The notes: generated by a model not told the origin, from the letters alone. 64,000 nt of DNA from an uncultured Collinsella sp. (GCA_900541665.1 UQKV01000007.1:4036-68035); one strand, 5' to 3'. Shown: positions 36,009 through 44,919, counted from the stretch's first letter. Made by a program: numbers and translations.

Positions 36009-36647
36009 CTATTCAGCGCGCTTGATAGGATGACGGACCACAGTCTTAAGTTTCTCCGGTGCACATTTGCGTGGATCGGAGAGATAGATTTCGTGATGGA
36101 AACGGGTGTCTGAGAAGTCGGGGACATAGCCCTGCTCGGCCGTGTATTCATGCATAGCGTCTACGGTCGCCGGTTCGTTGTCGTAGGGCCCGGTGTGCAT
36201 GCATTGGACGCAGAGGCCCTCGTCAACTTTAAGCAGTTCGACGGCGGAAAAGTCCAGTTTCTTTTTGGTCGTGGCTTCCGCGACTGCCCAGTCAAAGTTA
36301 TCTCGGGTGACGAAATCGGGCAGGCGAATGCACGAGATAAAGTTGAAATCGTCCTTGCGTACATAATCGATGTCGCCGCTCGGGGAGTCTTGCCACCAGA
36401 AACCCTCGAGCGGCGGTACCACAAAGTCGAAATAGCCCTCGATACTCCTTGAGCCTTTCTTCGACATCTTGACGGTATAGGCGATGCCGTAAAGCAGCGG
36501 CAGGGCGTTTTGATACTCGCCACCTTCGGTATTTGGGTCGCCCTTTCCGCGAACGGCAACGTAGCTCATAGGCGGGACAGTTACGATACTCGGCTTGCTT
36601 GCAGGTTTGTAGAGCTCCTTGCATTCCTTCTTAAAGTCGAACGCCAT
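36009..36647 (-). CDS. GyrI-like small-molecule-binding domain protein
   Basis: A 212-residue soluble protein of the GyrI/SOUL-type ligand-binding superfamily. It begins with the common 'fDfKKE.K.LY.P...P..V.VP.M.y..v.G.G.PN' pattern and has a C-terminal HTGPYDNEPATVDAMHEY block. Stand-alone members are widespread; some hydrolyse reactive cyclopropanoid compounds, others bind drugs. No DNA-binding domain. Convergent with the kinase gene and divergent from the ABC transporter. Function unknown. Confidence 0.82.
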   Translation of the reverse strand: MAFDFKKECKELYKPASKPSIVTVPPMSYVAVRGKGDPNTEGGEYQNALPLLYGIAYTVKMSKKGSRSIEGYFDFVVPPLEGFWWQDSPSGDIDYVRKDDFNFISCIRLPDFVTRDNFDWAVAEATTKKKLDFSAVELLKVDEGLCVQCMHTGPYDNEPATVDAMHEYTAEQGYVPDFSDTRFHHEIYLSDPRKCAPEKLKTVVRHPIKRAE

Positions 36648-36819
36648 GTTGGCCGCCTTTCTGCGTATTGGCCTGCTTAGATAGTGGAATCATATCATAG
36701 AAACGAACAGCTGTTCGAATGATTTTGCTGACAGATTGAGATGCGTGCGTTGTGTTTGGCGGTTGGCCTGACCCAATCGATGATTTCTCTGCCTCCCCGG
36801 CGCCTCATCTATAGCTGCC

Positions 36820-36869
36820 GTTTCCCCATATAAAACCTGCCAAAATAAACCTGTCCCTTTTTGGTCGGT
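36820..36869 (-). repeat. GGGACAGG-core hairpin repeat, copy R3 (inverted)
   Basis: Read on the minus strand: ACCGACCAAAAAGGGACAGG, then TTTATTTTGGCAGG and TTTTATATGGGGAAACG. It is the only copy in this orientation and lies upstream of the ABC ATPase gene. Confidence 0.85.
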
Positions 36870-36918
36870 GCGAAATGGGTAATACTAAAGAGTTATCCGA
36901 CCAGATGGGAACCGATCG

Positions 36919-37620
36919 ATGGCCTATATCGAATTCAAAGACGTCATCAAAGCATACGGCGAGGGCGACGCCCGCATTCATGCGCTCGACGGCGCGAGCT
37001 TTACGGTCGAGCGCGGTGAGCTCGCCATTATCCTGGGCGCCTCGGGTGCTGGCAAGACCACGGCGCTCAACATCCTGGGCGGCATGGATACGGCGACTTC
37101 CGGCACCGTGACGGTGGACGGGCGCGACGTGAGCTCCGCCAACGAGGCGCAGCTTGTTGAATACCGCCGCGCCGATGTCGGCTTCGTCTTCCAGTTCTAC
37201 AATCTGGTTCCCAACCTGACGGCACTCGAAAACGTTGAGCTCGCAGCTCAGATCTGCCCCGATTCGCTCGATGCCGAGCAAACGCTTCGTCAGGTTGGCC
37301 TGGGCGACCGCCTCGCTAACTTTCCGGCGCAGCTTTCGGGCGGCGAGCAACAGCGCGTGTCCATCGCCCGCGCGCTGGCCAAGAACCCCAAGCTACTTTT
37401 GTGCGACGAGCCCACGGGTGCACTCGACTACAAAACTGGCAAGCAGATCTTGCAACTGCTGCAGGACACCTGCCGCAAGCAGGGCATTACGGTCATCATC
37501 ATCACGCACAACTCCGCGCTCGCGCCCATGGCCGATCGCCTGATTCGCTTTAAGAGTGGTCGCGTGGAGAGCGAGACGGTCCAGCAAAATCCCGTGCCTA
37601 TCGAGACGATCGAGTGGTAG
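36919..37620 (+). CDS. ABC transporter ATP-binding protein (MacB/LolD type)
   Basis: A 233-residue ATPase with Walker A LGASGAGKTT (~38-46), signature LSGGEQQRVSIARAL, Walker B LLLCDEPTGALD, and the switch His in IIITHN. FVFQFYNLVPNLTALENVELA is typical of the MacB/LolD/BceA family, which works with FtsX-type permeases. The large permease follows immediately. Likely role: extrusion or mechanotransmission at the cell envelope; not further specified. Confidence 0.93.
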   Translation: MAYIEFKDVIKAYGEGDARIHALDGASFTVERGELAIILGASGAGKTTALNILGGMDTATSGTVTVDGRDVSSANEAQLVEYRRADVGFVFQFYNLVPNLTALENVELAAQICPDSLDAEQTLRQVGLGDRLANFPAQLSGGEQQRVSIARALAKNPKLLLCDEPTGALDYKTGKQILQLLQDTCRKQGITVIIITHNSALAPMADRLIRFKSGRVESETVQQNPVPIETIEW

Positions 37621-37625
37621 CGCCC

Positions 37626-40391
37626 ATGGACCAGGACCGCCAAAACAGCCTACGCCGCGACGCGCAGGACGCGGAGCGCGAGCAGGATTTTACGACCTAC
37701 CGCACTGCCCAAAGCTCAAACGATATGGTGCCGACGGTTTTTCGCCGTGGCATCTACCGCACAATCCGAGGCAGTCTTAAGCGCTTCTTGTCAATCGTGG
37801 TCATCACCGCGCTTGGCGTGAGCGTGATGTGCGGCCTTAAGGCGGGTTGCGAGGACCTGTGCGATTCGGTTGACGCGTACTTCGACCAGCAAAATGTCTA
37901 TGACATCAACGTGCAGTCGACCTATGGCCTGACTGACGATGATCTCGACGCCATCCAAGAGGTCGACGGCGTCGAGACGGCCGAGGGTATCTACACCGAG
38001 ACCGCCTACACCGCCGTGGGCACAACGCGCGAGCGCGTGGTCGTGCAGAGTCTCTCCAAGGAGAACATCGATCAGCCGGTGCTCGTGAACGGCGATTTGC
38101 CCGAGAGCGCCGATGAGGTCGCGGTGACTTCGAAGTTCCTGAAGGCTTCGGGCAAAAAGCTCGGCGATACGGTGAGTTTTGCCGCCAATGACGCGAGCTC
38201 GTCGAACCAAAGTGCCAAGGATCAGTTTGCCGCGGGCGATTACACCATTACGGCTGAGGTCCTCGACCCCACTGATGTAAGTTCTGACTCGACAGTCAAC
38301 GCCTTTCGCGCTGCTTCGGCGGCGGACTATAGGTTCTATGTGAGCGAGGACGCCGCGACATCTTCTTCCTACTCCGCGGTCCACGTGATCGTCGAGGGAG
38401 CCAAGAGCCTCAACTCCTATTCGGATGCCTACGCGGCAAAGATCAATGAGGTTAAGGGCAATATCGAGAAGATCCGCGAGGAGCGTGAGAAGGCGCGCGC
38501 TCAGGAACTGACGGTCGACACGCCGGCAAGCTTGGATGCTGCCGAGCGCCAGGCGAATATGCTCTTTGGGATTGAGCAGGACAACATCAATCGCATGGCC
38601 GAGGGCAGCGACGAGCGTGCGCAGGCGCAAGCCGACCTGGACCAGCGCCGTGCCGCCGCCGACCAGCAGTTTGCCGATGCCCGCGCCGAGCTCTCTGACC
38701 TTGGTGAATGCACCTGGTACATCCAGGACCGCGGCAATATCGCAAGCTACTCGAGCGTGGAGAGCGATAGCTCGTCAATTGAGGCCATCGCCACGGTGTT
38801 CCCGTTCATCTTCTTTATCGTCGCCGTGCTCATCAGCCTCACCACCGCCACGCGTATGGTCGAGGAGGAGCGCACGCTCATCGGCTTGTATAAGGCACTC
38901 GGTTATTCGCGCGGACGTATCCTGTCCAAATACGTGGACTATGCGCTGTGGGCTTGTCTGATCGGCGGCGTGCTCGGCAATATCATCGGATTTGTGGGCC
39001 TGCCGCTGTTCCTGTTTACGGTGTTCGACGACATGTACTCGCTGCCCCAGATGCTGCTTTCGTACGACATCGTGTCGTCGATTGTGTCGGTGGCGCTGTT
39101 TGCCGTGGGCGTGGTGGGCGCCACGATTATCGCCTGCCGCCACGAGATGGCCGAGACCCCAGCCTCGCTCATGCGCCCCAAGGCTCCGCGCGCCGGCTCG
39201 CGCATCTTGCTCGAGCGCATCGGCTTTATCTGGCGCCGCATGGGCTTTTTGAACAAGGTGGCGGCGCGTAACCTGTTCCGCTACAAAAAGCGCGCCTTTA
39301 TGACCATCTTCGGTATCGCCGGCTGCACAGCGCTCGTGATCTGCGGCATGGGCATCCGTGACACGTCGGTGGCGCTTTCGCCCAAACAGTACGGGCATAT
39401 CACGCGCTACGACCTGCTGGCGGTCGCCAATCCCGACGATTTTTCGCAGACGTGCGCGGCATTGGATGAGCGCAGCGCGGCCAATGATTCCAACGTGACC
39501 GTGACTTCGACGCTGCCGATTATGACCGACAACGTCACCTTTACGTTTGGCGGCAAGAGCGAGACTGTGCAGCTCATCGTGATTCCCGACGACCGCACGG
39601 GTGACTTGGGCGATTACGTGCGCCTGGAGGATGAGTCCAAAGAACCGCTGTCTTTGCGTGACGGAGACGTGTATCTGAGCAAAAGTTCACAGCTGGTGTT
39701 GGGGATTCAGCCGGGCGATACGGCGCACGTCCAGGATTCGTCGCTCAATGTTGCCAAGGTCAAAGTCAGTGACATTTCGCTCAACTATCTGGGCAACACG
39801 CTTTACATGACGCAGGGCACCTATGAGCGCGCGTTCGGTCGAAGCGTGCGCCTTAACGGCGTCTTTGTGCTGCTTAAGGGCTCATCTTCTGACCAGATTG
39901 CGTTTAGCAAGAAGATTAAGAGCGACGGTTGGCTCACCATCTCGAGCACGGCCGAACATTGGCAGAACTACGAGGCGAACTTTGCGATTATCAATTCTGT
40001 CGTGGTGCTCGTGACCTTTATGGCGGCGTGCCTGTCGTTTGTGGTGGTGTTTACGCTGTCCAACACCAACATTTCGGAGCGCGAGCGCGAGCTGGCGACC
40101 ATCAAGGTGCTGGGCTTCCGCCGTGGCGAGGTGCACCATTACGTCAACAAGGAGACGCTGATCCTCACGGCGATTGGCACCGCACTGGGCGTGCCGCTGG
40201 GTGGCCTGCTTGCCGAGAGCTTTACGTACATCCTGCAGATGCCGTCGCTGTACTTTGACGTCGAAGTCGAGCCGCTGAGCTACGTGCTTGCCGTGGTGCT
40301 TTCCTTCGGCTTTACGATCATCGTCAACCTCGCCACCAACCGAACGCTCAACAAGATCGACATGGTCGGCGCCCTCAAGAGCGCCGAGTAA
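37626..40391 (+). CDS. Large FtsX-type ABC transporter permease
   Basis: A 921-residue permease. One N-terminal span (~42-60) is followed by a large external domain (~65-370) that includes a charged, likely coiled-coil stretch (residues ~265-355, rich in EK/EA/QA). Then come three spans with FtsX features (TTATRMVEEERTLIGLYKALGYSRG), a second external domain (~545-765), and a final set of spans with the repeated FtsX pattern (ERERELATIKVLGFRRGEVH). ATG at 37626 is preferred; a GTG 12 bases upstream overlaps the ATPase stop. Co-transcribed with the ATPase. Confidence 0.9.
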   Translation: MDQDRQNSLRRDAQDAEREQDFTTYRTAQSSNDMVPTVFRRGIYRTIRGSLKRFLSIVVITALGVSVMCGLKAGCEDLCDSVDAYFDQQNVYDINVQSTYGLTDDDLDAIQEVDGVETAEGIYTETAYTAVGTTRERVVVQSLSKENIDQPVLVNGDLPESADEVAVTSKFLKASGKKLGDTVSFAANDASSSNQSAKDQFAAGDYTITAEVLDPTDVSSDSTVNAFRAASAADYRFYVSEDAATSSSYSAVHVIVEGAKSLNSYSDAYAAKINEVKGNIEKIREEREKARAQELTVDTPASLDAAERQANMLFGIEQDNINRMAEGSDERAQAQADLDQRRAAADQQFADARAELSDLGECTWYIQDRGNIASYSSVESDSSSIEAIATVFPFIFFIVAVLISLTTATRMVEEERTLIGLYKALGYSRGRILSKYVDYALWACLIGGVLGNIIGFVGLPLFLFTVFDDMYSLPQMLLSYDIVSSIVSVALFAVGVVGATIIACRHEMAETPASLMRPKAPRAGSRILLERIGFIWRRMGFLNKVAARNLFRYKKRAFMTIFGIAGCTALVICGMGIRDTSVALSPKQYGHITRYDLLAVANPDDFSQTCAALDERSAANDSNVTVTSTLPIMTDNVTFTFGGKSETVQLIVIPDDRTGDLGDYVRLEDESKEPLSLRDGDVYLSKSSQLVLGIQPGDTAHVQDSSLNVAKVKVSDISLNYLGNTLYMTQGTYERAFGRSVRLNGVFVLLKGSSSDQIAFSKKIKSDGWLTISSTAEHWQNYEANFAIINSVVVLVTFMAACLSFVVVFTLSNTNISERERELATIKVLGFRRGEVHHYVNKETLILTAIGTALGVPLGGLLAESFTYILQMPSLYFDVEVEPLSYVLAVVLSFGFTIIVNLATNRTLNKIDMVGALKSAE

Positions 40392-40449
40392 CCTGCCTGG
40401 GATTCAAGCTGTAGCGAGCTGTAATGTACCACAACCGCATTTTTGCATA

Positions 40450-40492
40450 AACCGCCCTGCCGATTGCATATTTCGGCGGGGCGGTTGCTTTT
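40450..40492 (+). terminator. Terminator after the FtsX-type permease
   Basis: AACCGCCCTGCCGA and TCGGCGGGGCGGTT are followed by GCTTTTTG. Confidence 0.8.
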
Positions 40493-40519
40493 TGCCCGCG
40501 GGTACCCCAGGGGGCGACA

Positions 40520-40718
40520 TGCAAATTCCGGAGTATTCAGCATCCCGGAGCCCGCGGGTGCGGGAGCGGGCGCACAAAAGCGCATTGAAAGCCTGACTTT
40601 GAGCTCCGGCGCCTCGAGGACCGCTCATTTTTTTGCAGAATGCGGCCCGCGGCGCCTGTCTCTCGCCCAAAATCCAGTATGCAGGCACCCTCGGCTGCTG
40701 AATACTCCCAAAAATGCA
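40520..40718. mobile_element. MITE-like element with 23-bp imperfect inverted ends
   Basis: TGCAAATTCCGGAGTATTCA (from 40520) and its near complement ending at 40718 (TGCTGAATACTCCCAAAAATGCA) have a perfect 13-bp core, GGAGTATTCAGCA. The 199-bp span contains no gene. Size and layout resemble the 5407-5632 element, but the ends are different. Confidence 0.45.
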
Positions 40719-40784
40719 CGCCGCATCCTACCCCAGGCACTTGCAGCAAGAAGACGAATAGCCTCGGCCTCCCCGGTTACCGCA

Positions 40785-40905
40785 GGAGGCCCCAAGGCTT
40801 ATCTCCCAAATCTTTCCGCAGGACGGAAGGACCCCGCCGCGCGAAGCGCGCAGCGGGGTCCTGACATGTCCGAGGACGATTTGGGAGGTAAGCCCTGGGG
40901 CCTCC
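40785..40905. repeat. Long palindrome with conserved internal loop, copy LP4
   Basis: Arms GGAGGCCCCAAGGCTTATCT and complement flank AATCTTTCCGCAGGAC facing GTCCGAGGACGATT, the same loop as LP1 in reverse orientation. The inner stem is GGACCCCGC/GCGGGGTCC. Located between the convergent permease and phosphofructokinase genes. Confidence 0.85.
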
Positions 40906-40928
40906 GATGGGAGCAGTTCCAGCCGGGG

Positions 40929-42008
40929 CTATTCGTCGCCGAAGCTGATGCCCAACGCCTTGGCCTCGCGTACCAGGTCGCTCTGGGGATCGACATACTT
41001 GAGCTTGCCGGCGACCTCCTCGAGCGGCATGTGGCACATCTTGCCGTCACGCAGGGCAATCATGTAGCCAAACTCGCCGCGCAGGCAGCCGAGCGCTGCC
41101 TCGACGCCGCACTGGGTCGCAAAGATGCGGTCCTGGGCGTCGGGCTGGCCGCCGCGCTGCGTGTGGCCGGGGATGGCGACGCGGGTCTCGCGACCAGTCT
41201 TGGCTTCGATCTCCTTGGCGATGTCGTAGACAATCGACGGACTCGTGCGCTCGGCGAACTTTTTCTTGTACTCCTTCTTGGACAGCGCCGCGTCCTCCTT
41301 AGAGATGGCGCCCTCGGCGACGGCCACGATGGTAAAGCGGCTGCCGGTTTCCATGCGATGCTCGATGGTCTTGATGACGTTATCCATGTCGTAGGGGATT
41401 TCGGGAATCAAGATGACATCCGCACCGCCCGCGACGCCGGCGTACAGCGGAATCCAGCCAACCTTGTGGCCCATGATCTCGATGACAAACACGCGGCCGT
41501 GGCTCGAGGCGGTAGTGTGGATGTCGTCGATGCATTTGGTGGCGACGTCGATGGCGCTCGTAAAGCCAAACGTCAGCTCGGTGCCCCAAGTGTCGTTATC
41601 GATGGTCTTGGGCAGGGCGATAACGTTGAGGCCCTCTTCGCGCAGGCGGTTGGCGGTCTTGGTGGAGCCGTTACCGCCCAGCATAAACAGGCAGTCGAGT
41701 TGCAGCTTATGATAGGTGTGGACCATCGCCGGCACCTTCTCGACACCATCGGCTTCGGGGGTATCCAGGCGCTTGAACGGCGTGCGGCTCGTGCCCAGGA
41801 TGGTGCCGCCGCGGGTGAGGATACCGCTAAAATCGGCGGGCGTCATGACGCGGAACCTGCTGTAGATAAGGCCCTGGTAGCCGTCCTCAAAACCATAGAT
41901 CTCGATAGGTTCTTCGCTATTGGTCATAAGCGTTTTGACGATGCCGCGCATGGTGGCGTTGAGCGCCTGGCAGTCGCCGCCACTGGTAAGAAGACCGATC
42001 CTGAGCAT
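40929..42008 (-). CDS. pfkA: 6-phosphofructokinase
   Basis: Phosphorylates fructose 6-phosphate. A 359-residue group A phosphofructokinase with LTSGGDCQALNATMRG, GGNGST (Asn113-Gly114), PKTIDND (Lys134), and MGHKVGWIPLYAGVAGGAD. Gly at the GG-x-G position usually goes with ATP as phosphate donor, while Lys in PKTIDND is found in pyrophosphate-using and 'mixed' enzymes. The usual Asp in GGDGS is Asn. The phosphate donor is therefore uncertain. Start ATG with a GGAAGGATTCAT ribosome binding site. Confidence 0.92.
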   Translation of the reverse strand: MLRIGLLTSGGDCQALNATMRGIVKTLMTNSEEPIEIYGFEDGYQGLIYSRFRVMTPADFSGILTRGGTILGTSRTPFKRLDTPEADGVEKVPAMVHTYHKLQLDCLFMLGGNGSTKTANRLREEGLNVIALPKTIDNDTWGTELTFGFTSAIDVATKCIDDIHTTASSHGRVFVIEIMGHKVGWIPLYAGVAGGADVILIPEIPYDMDNVIKTIEHRMETGSRFTIVAVAEGAISKEDAALSKKEYKKKFAERTSPSIVYDIAKEIEAKTGRETRVAIPGHTQRGGQPDAQDRIFATQCGVEAALGCLRGEFGYMIALRDGKMCHMPLEEVAGKLKYVDPQSDLVREAKALGISFGDE

Positions 42009-42046
42009 GATGAATCCTTCCGGGCAAGATATAACATGCGCATAAG

Positions 42047-42079
42047 TTTACCCCCGCACACTGTTGATACGGGGGTAAA
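42047..42079 (-). terminator. Hairpin between the Ntn hydrolase and phosphofructokinase genes
   Basis: TTTACCCCCG and CGGGGGTAAA are perfect arms. It lies downstream of the minus-strand Ntn hydrolase gene and just upstream of pfkA. Confidence 0.6.
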
Positions 42080-42147
42080 ACGTGTTAGCTCAAGCGTATG
42101 GAAATGTAAGCAACGTCAGGGAACGTAAGGTCGACGGGCCTGGCTCC

Positions 42148-43233
42148 TTACAGTGCGAAGGCATCGACGTTGCCCCAGTGGCGGCGCAGCGTAATAGCGG
42201 CGGCGGGTTCGGTATTGTCAAAGACGACCGACCATTGCGTATTGCTGGTGATGTCTTCCGGATTGGGCTCTTGGGCTGCGGCGCGAAGGGCCTTCCAAGC
42301 GACTGCCTCGTCCTGGGCACCGGCGTGGGCGTCAAGGACATCGGCGATTGCGACGGCGCGCTCTTTACCATGGCCCAGCTCACCATTCTTTTGGTTGGGC
42401 AGCACTTCGTCGCCATAGCAGGCGTAGAAGTTCGTAACCTGGCGTACAGGAGTTGCTTTGAAAGCGCGGTCCGGATCGTGCGGATCCCACTCCACCACCC
42501 GCGCGTCACCGGCGGCGTCGTTGATAAAGAAGTGGTAATCGCGTCCTGCCATGGCGTGCATGTCGTAGGCGGAAAGCAGGTCGACAGCTTCTTGCGTGGT
42601 GGCGGCACGGTCGAGCACCAGACGGATGGCGAGCGAGGTATTGATGACGGGGCGTTGCGTGTCCTGGTCACAGGGCTTGGAATCCAGAGTGAGTACGGCA
42701 ATGGACACGCCGCATTCGTTAACACCGTCGAGCTGGGCAAACGGGCCCATGAGTGCGGCGGCGCGTCCGCCGACGGAGTCAAGCGGAGTGTTATCACCCA
42801 GGTTGTTAAGGGCAGCAAACCCGATGGAGGCATAGCCGTCGCGTGGGTGATTGCGCACCAGCAGCGCCGAGGTGTCGTCCTTAAAGTCGTAATTGCGACC
42901 GGTGCGCACGCGGCCTTCGGCATCTACGGCGACAAAAGCGCTGCAGGCAAACTGGGGCGCCCGGACATGTACCGGCACACCGGGCAGCACCTGCGCCACC
43001 ACGGCATCGATGTAGGCCTGGTCGTCGCGCACGCCAGCGGCGATGATGCGATCAAGATCGTAGTCGTAGGCGATGTCGATTGCGTACAGGTCATAGCCAT
43101 CCGCGTAGCTGGTCAAGCGTTTGAGCGACGCGGCGGACTTGATTTGCTTGCGGTAAACGATGCCGGCGGCAGCGGCAAGGCCGACGGCGACTCCCGCGAC
43201 ACCGCAGGCGATGGCAATGTTACGTGGCTTCAT
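42148..43233 (-). CDS. Membrane-anchored Ntn hydrolase of the choloylglycine hydrolase / penicillin V acylase type
   Basis: A 361-residue linear-amide hydrolase. After an N-terminal hydrophobic anchor (~7-27) and a region to residue 96, Cys97 begins the Ntn core: CSAFVAVDAEGRVRTGRNYD. Arg113 and Asp116 are 16 and 19 residues after the Cys, exactly the spacing of Cys2, Arg18 and Asp21 in bile salt hydrolases. DGVNECGVSIAVL follows. Unlike those enzymes the nucleophile is internal, so self-cleavage would be needed to free it. It may act on N-acyl amides, bile salts or penicillin V; the substrate is not readable. Confidence 0.8.
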   Translation of the reverse strand: MKPRNIAIACGVAGVAVGLAAAAGIVYRKQIKSAASLKRLTSYADGYDLYAIDIAYDYDLDRIIAAGVRDDQAYIDAVVAQVLPGVPVHVRAPQFACSAFVAVDAEGRVRTGRNYDFKDDTSALLVRNHPRDGYASIGFAALNNLGDNTPLDSVGGRAAALMGPFAQLDGVNECGVSIAVLTLDSKPCDQDTQRPVINTSLAIRLVLDRAATTQEAVDLLSAYDMHAMAGRDYHFFINDAAGDARVVEWDPHDPDRAFKATPVRQVTNFYACYGDEVLPNQKNGELGHGKERAVAIADVLDAHAGAQDEAVAWKALRAAAQEPNPEDITSNTQWSVVFDNTEPAAAITLRRHWGNVDAFAL

Positions 43234-43394
43234 GACGGCTCCTCTCGTCCTGTTAGCGTAATTGTCGCAAAAGGAGCGCGGGCATGATGGCTCAACTTGG
43301 TGAGCGGCGCGGGATTAAACATGGAATGAAAGGCGCGGCGCTGGCGTGGCGGGGTATGCTGGAGGGGACCATCAACCCAGCGAAAGGGGAGAGC

Positions 43395-44780
43395 ATGACG
43401 GATCAGGAAACGCCCGAGCGCGTGCACGTGACGGCCGACGATATCGAGGCCGCCAACGACCTTATCGACTTTATCGAGGCATGCCCCAGCATGTTCCATA
43501 CGGCGGCGACCATTATGGCCGAGCTCGACGAGGCGGGCTTTACCTACCTGCCCGAGAATGCGGCGTGGGACATCGAGCCGGGCGGGCGTTATTACACGCA
43601 GCGCAACACCTCGAGCGTTGTTGCCTTTAAGGTGGGCGAGGACCTGGCCGCGACGTGGGGCGAGGACGGCGTTGCCGGCGACTACCATTTTCAGCTGACG
43701 GCGTCGCACAGCGACTCGCCGACGTTTAAGGTTAAGGCCGTGCCCGAGCTCGACGGCGCGGGCGAGACGCTGCGCCTGAACACCGAGGCCTACGGCGGCA
43801 TGATCGACTACACCTGGTTCGATCGCCCGCTGGCGCTGGCTGGACGCGTGTTGGTACGCGAAGGCGACCGTATTGAGAGCCGCCTGCTTTCCACCGAGCG
43901 CGAGGTCGCTATTATCCCGAGCCTTGCCATCCATATGAATCGTGGCGTTAATGAGGGCTTTGCGCCCAACCGCGCCGTCGACCTGTGTCCGCTCATCAGC
44001 GCCGGTGACCTTAAACAGGGAGATTTTGACGCCCTGATCGCCGACGAGCTGGATGTTGAGCCCGAGCAAATTCTGGGCCGCGATCTGTTCCTGGTCAATC
44101 GCCAGGATGCGCGCATTTGGGGCTGGGCCGACGAGTTTATTTCGACGCCCAAGCTCGACGACCTGGCCTGCGCCTACACCTCGCTGCAGGCATTTTTGGG
44201 TGCCGAGAACGCGCACGACGTTTCGGTCTTCTGCTGCTTTGATAACGAGGAGGTTGGCTCCGAGACCAAGCAGGGCGCCATGTCGACGTTCTTGGCCGAT
44301 GCACTGCGCCGCTTTAACGGCTCGCTGGGCTTTGACGACGAGTCGTACCATCGCGCCCTTGCCGCATCGATGCTTGTGAGCTGCGACAACGCGCATGCCG
44401 TGCACCCCAACCACGCCGAGAAGTGCGATGTTCGCAACCAGGTCGTACTCAACGGCGGTATTGTCATCAAGGAAGCCGCCAACCAGCACTACTGCACCGA
44501 TGCCTTTAGCCGCGCGGTGTTCCAAGCCATCTGCGATGACGCCGACGTGCCCACGCAGGCCTTCGCCAACAAGAGCGATATGGCCGGCGGCTCCACGCTC
44601 GGTAACCTGTCCAATATGCAGGTGAGCATGCATGCCGTGGACGTGGGCCTGCCGCAGCTTGCCATGCACTCGAGCTACGAGACCGGCGGCGTGCGCGACG
44701 TGATGTACGCCATCCGCGCTCTCACTGCCTTCTACGAGCGCAACCTAACCATCAACGGCGCCGAAAGCGTGGAACTCTAA
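43395..44780 (+). CDS. M18-family aspartyl aminopeptidase
   Basis: A zinc aminopeptidase of 461 residues that removes acidic N-terminal residues. The metal-site blocks are visible: TASHSDSPTFKVK, CCFDNEEVGSETKQGA, SCDNAHAVHPNHAEK, and the C-terminal LPQLAMHSSYETGG. The ATG at 43395 follows GGGGAGAGC; the longer upstream frame is not family-like. It is divergent from the Ntn hydrolase gene. Its stop codon is fused to copy R4 of the GGGACAGG repeat. Confidence 0.92.
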   Translation: MTDQETPERVHVTADDIEAANDLIDFIEACPSMFHTAATIMAELDEAGFTYLPENAAWDIEPGGRYYTQRNTSSVVAFKVGEDLAATWGEDGVAGDYHFQLTASHSDSPTFKVKAVPELDGAGETLRLNTEAYGGMIDYTWFDRPLALAGRVLVREGDRIESRLLSTEREVAIIPSLAIHMNRGVNEGFAPNRAVDLCPLISAGDLKQGDFDALIADELDVEPEQILGRDLFLVNRQDARIWGWADEFISTPKLDDLACAYTSLQAFLGAENAHDVSVFCCFDNEEVGSETKQGAMSTFLADALRRFNGSLGFDDESYHRALAASMLVSCDNAHAVHPNHAEKCDVRNQVVLNGGIVIKEAANQHYCTDAFSRAVFQAICDDADVPTQAFANKSDMAGGSTLGNLSNMQVSMHAVDVGLPQLAMHSSYETGGVRDVMYAIRALTAFYERNLTINGAESVEL

Positions 44781-44830
44781 AACCTGCCAAAAAGGGACAG
44801 GTTCATTTTGGCAGGTTTTATCTGGACGAA
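44779..44830 (+). repeat. GGGACAGG-core hairpin repeat, copy R4
   Basis: AAAACCTGCCAAAAAGGGAC continues through AGGTTCATTTTGGCAGG and TTTTATCTGGACGAATGC. It begins inside the TAA stop codon of the aminopeptidase gene. Confidence 0.85.
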
Positions 44831-44866
44831 TGCAAAGGGTGAAACCGAACTAGATCGGTGATACGT

Positions 44867-44897
44867 AGCCGCCGAGGTGCAGTGTGCCTCGGCGGCT
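44867..44897 (+). terminator. Terminator after the aminopeptidase gene
   Basis: AGCCGCCGAGG and CCTCGGCGGCT flank TGCAGTGTG and are followed by TTTTGTG. Confidence 0.85.
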
Positions 44898-44919
44898 TTT
44901 TGTGTACAGAGTACGGCTA

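Noticed and set aside
40443..42128. Long plus-strand open frame across the 40.5-kb repeats and pfkA
   Set aside because: It runs through palindromes and opposite to a well-conserved phosphofructokinase gene; its protein resembles nothing known and has shadow-frame composition.
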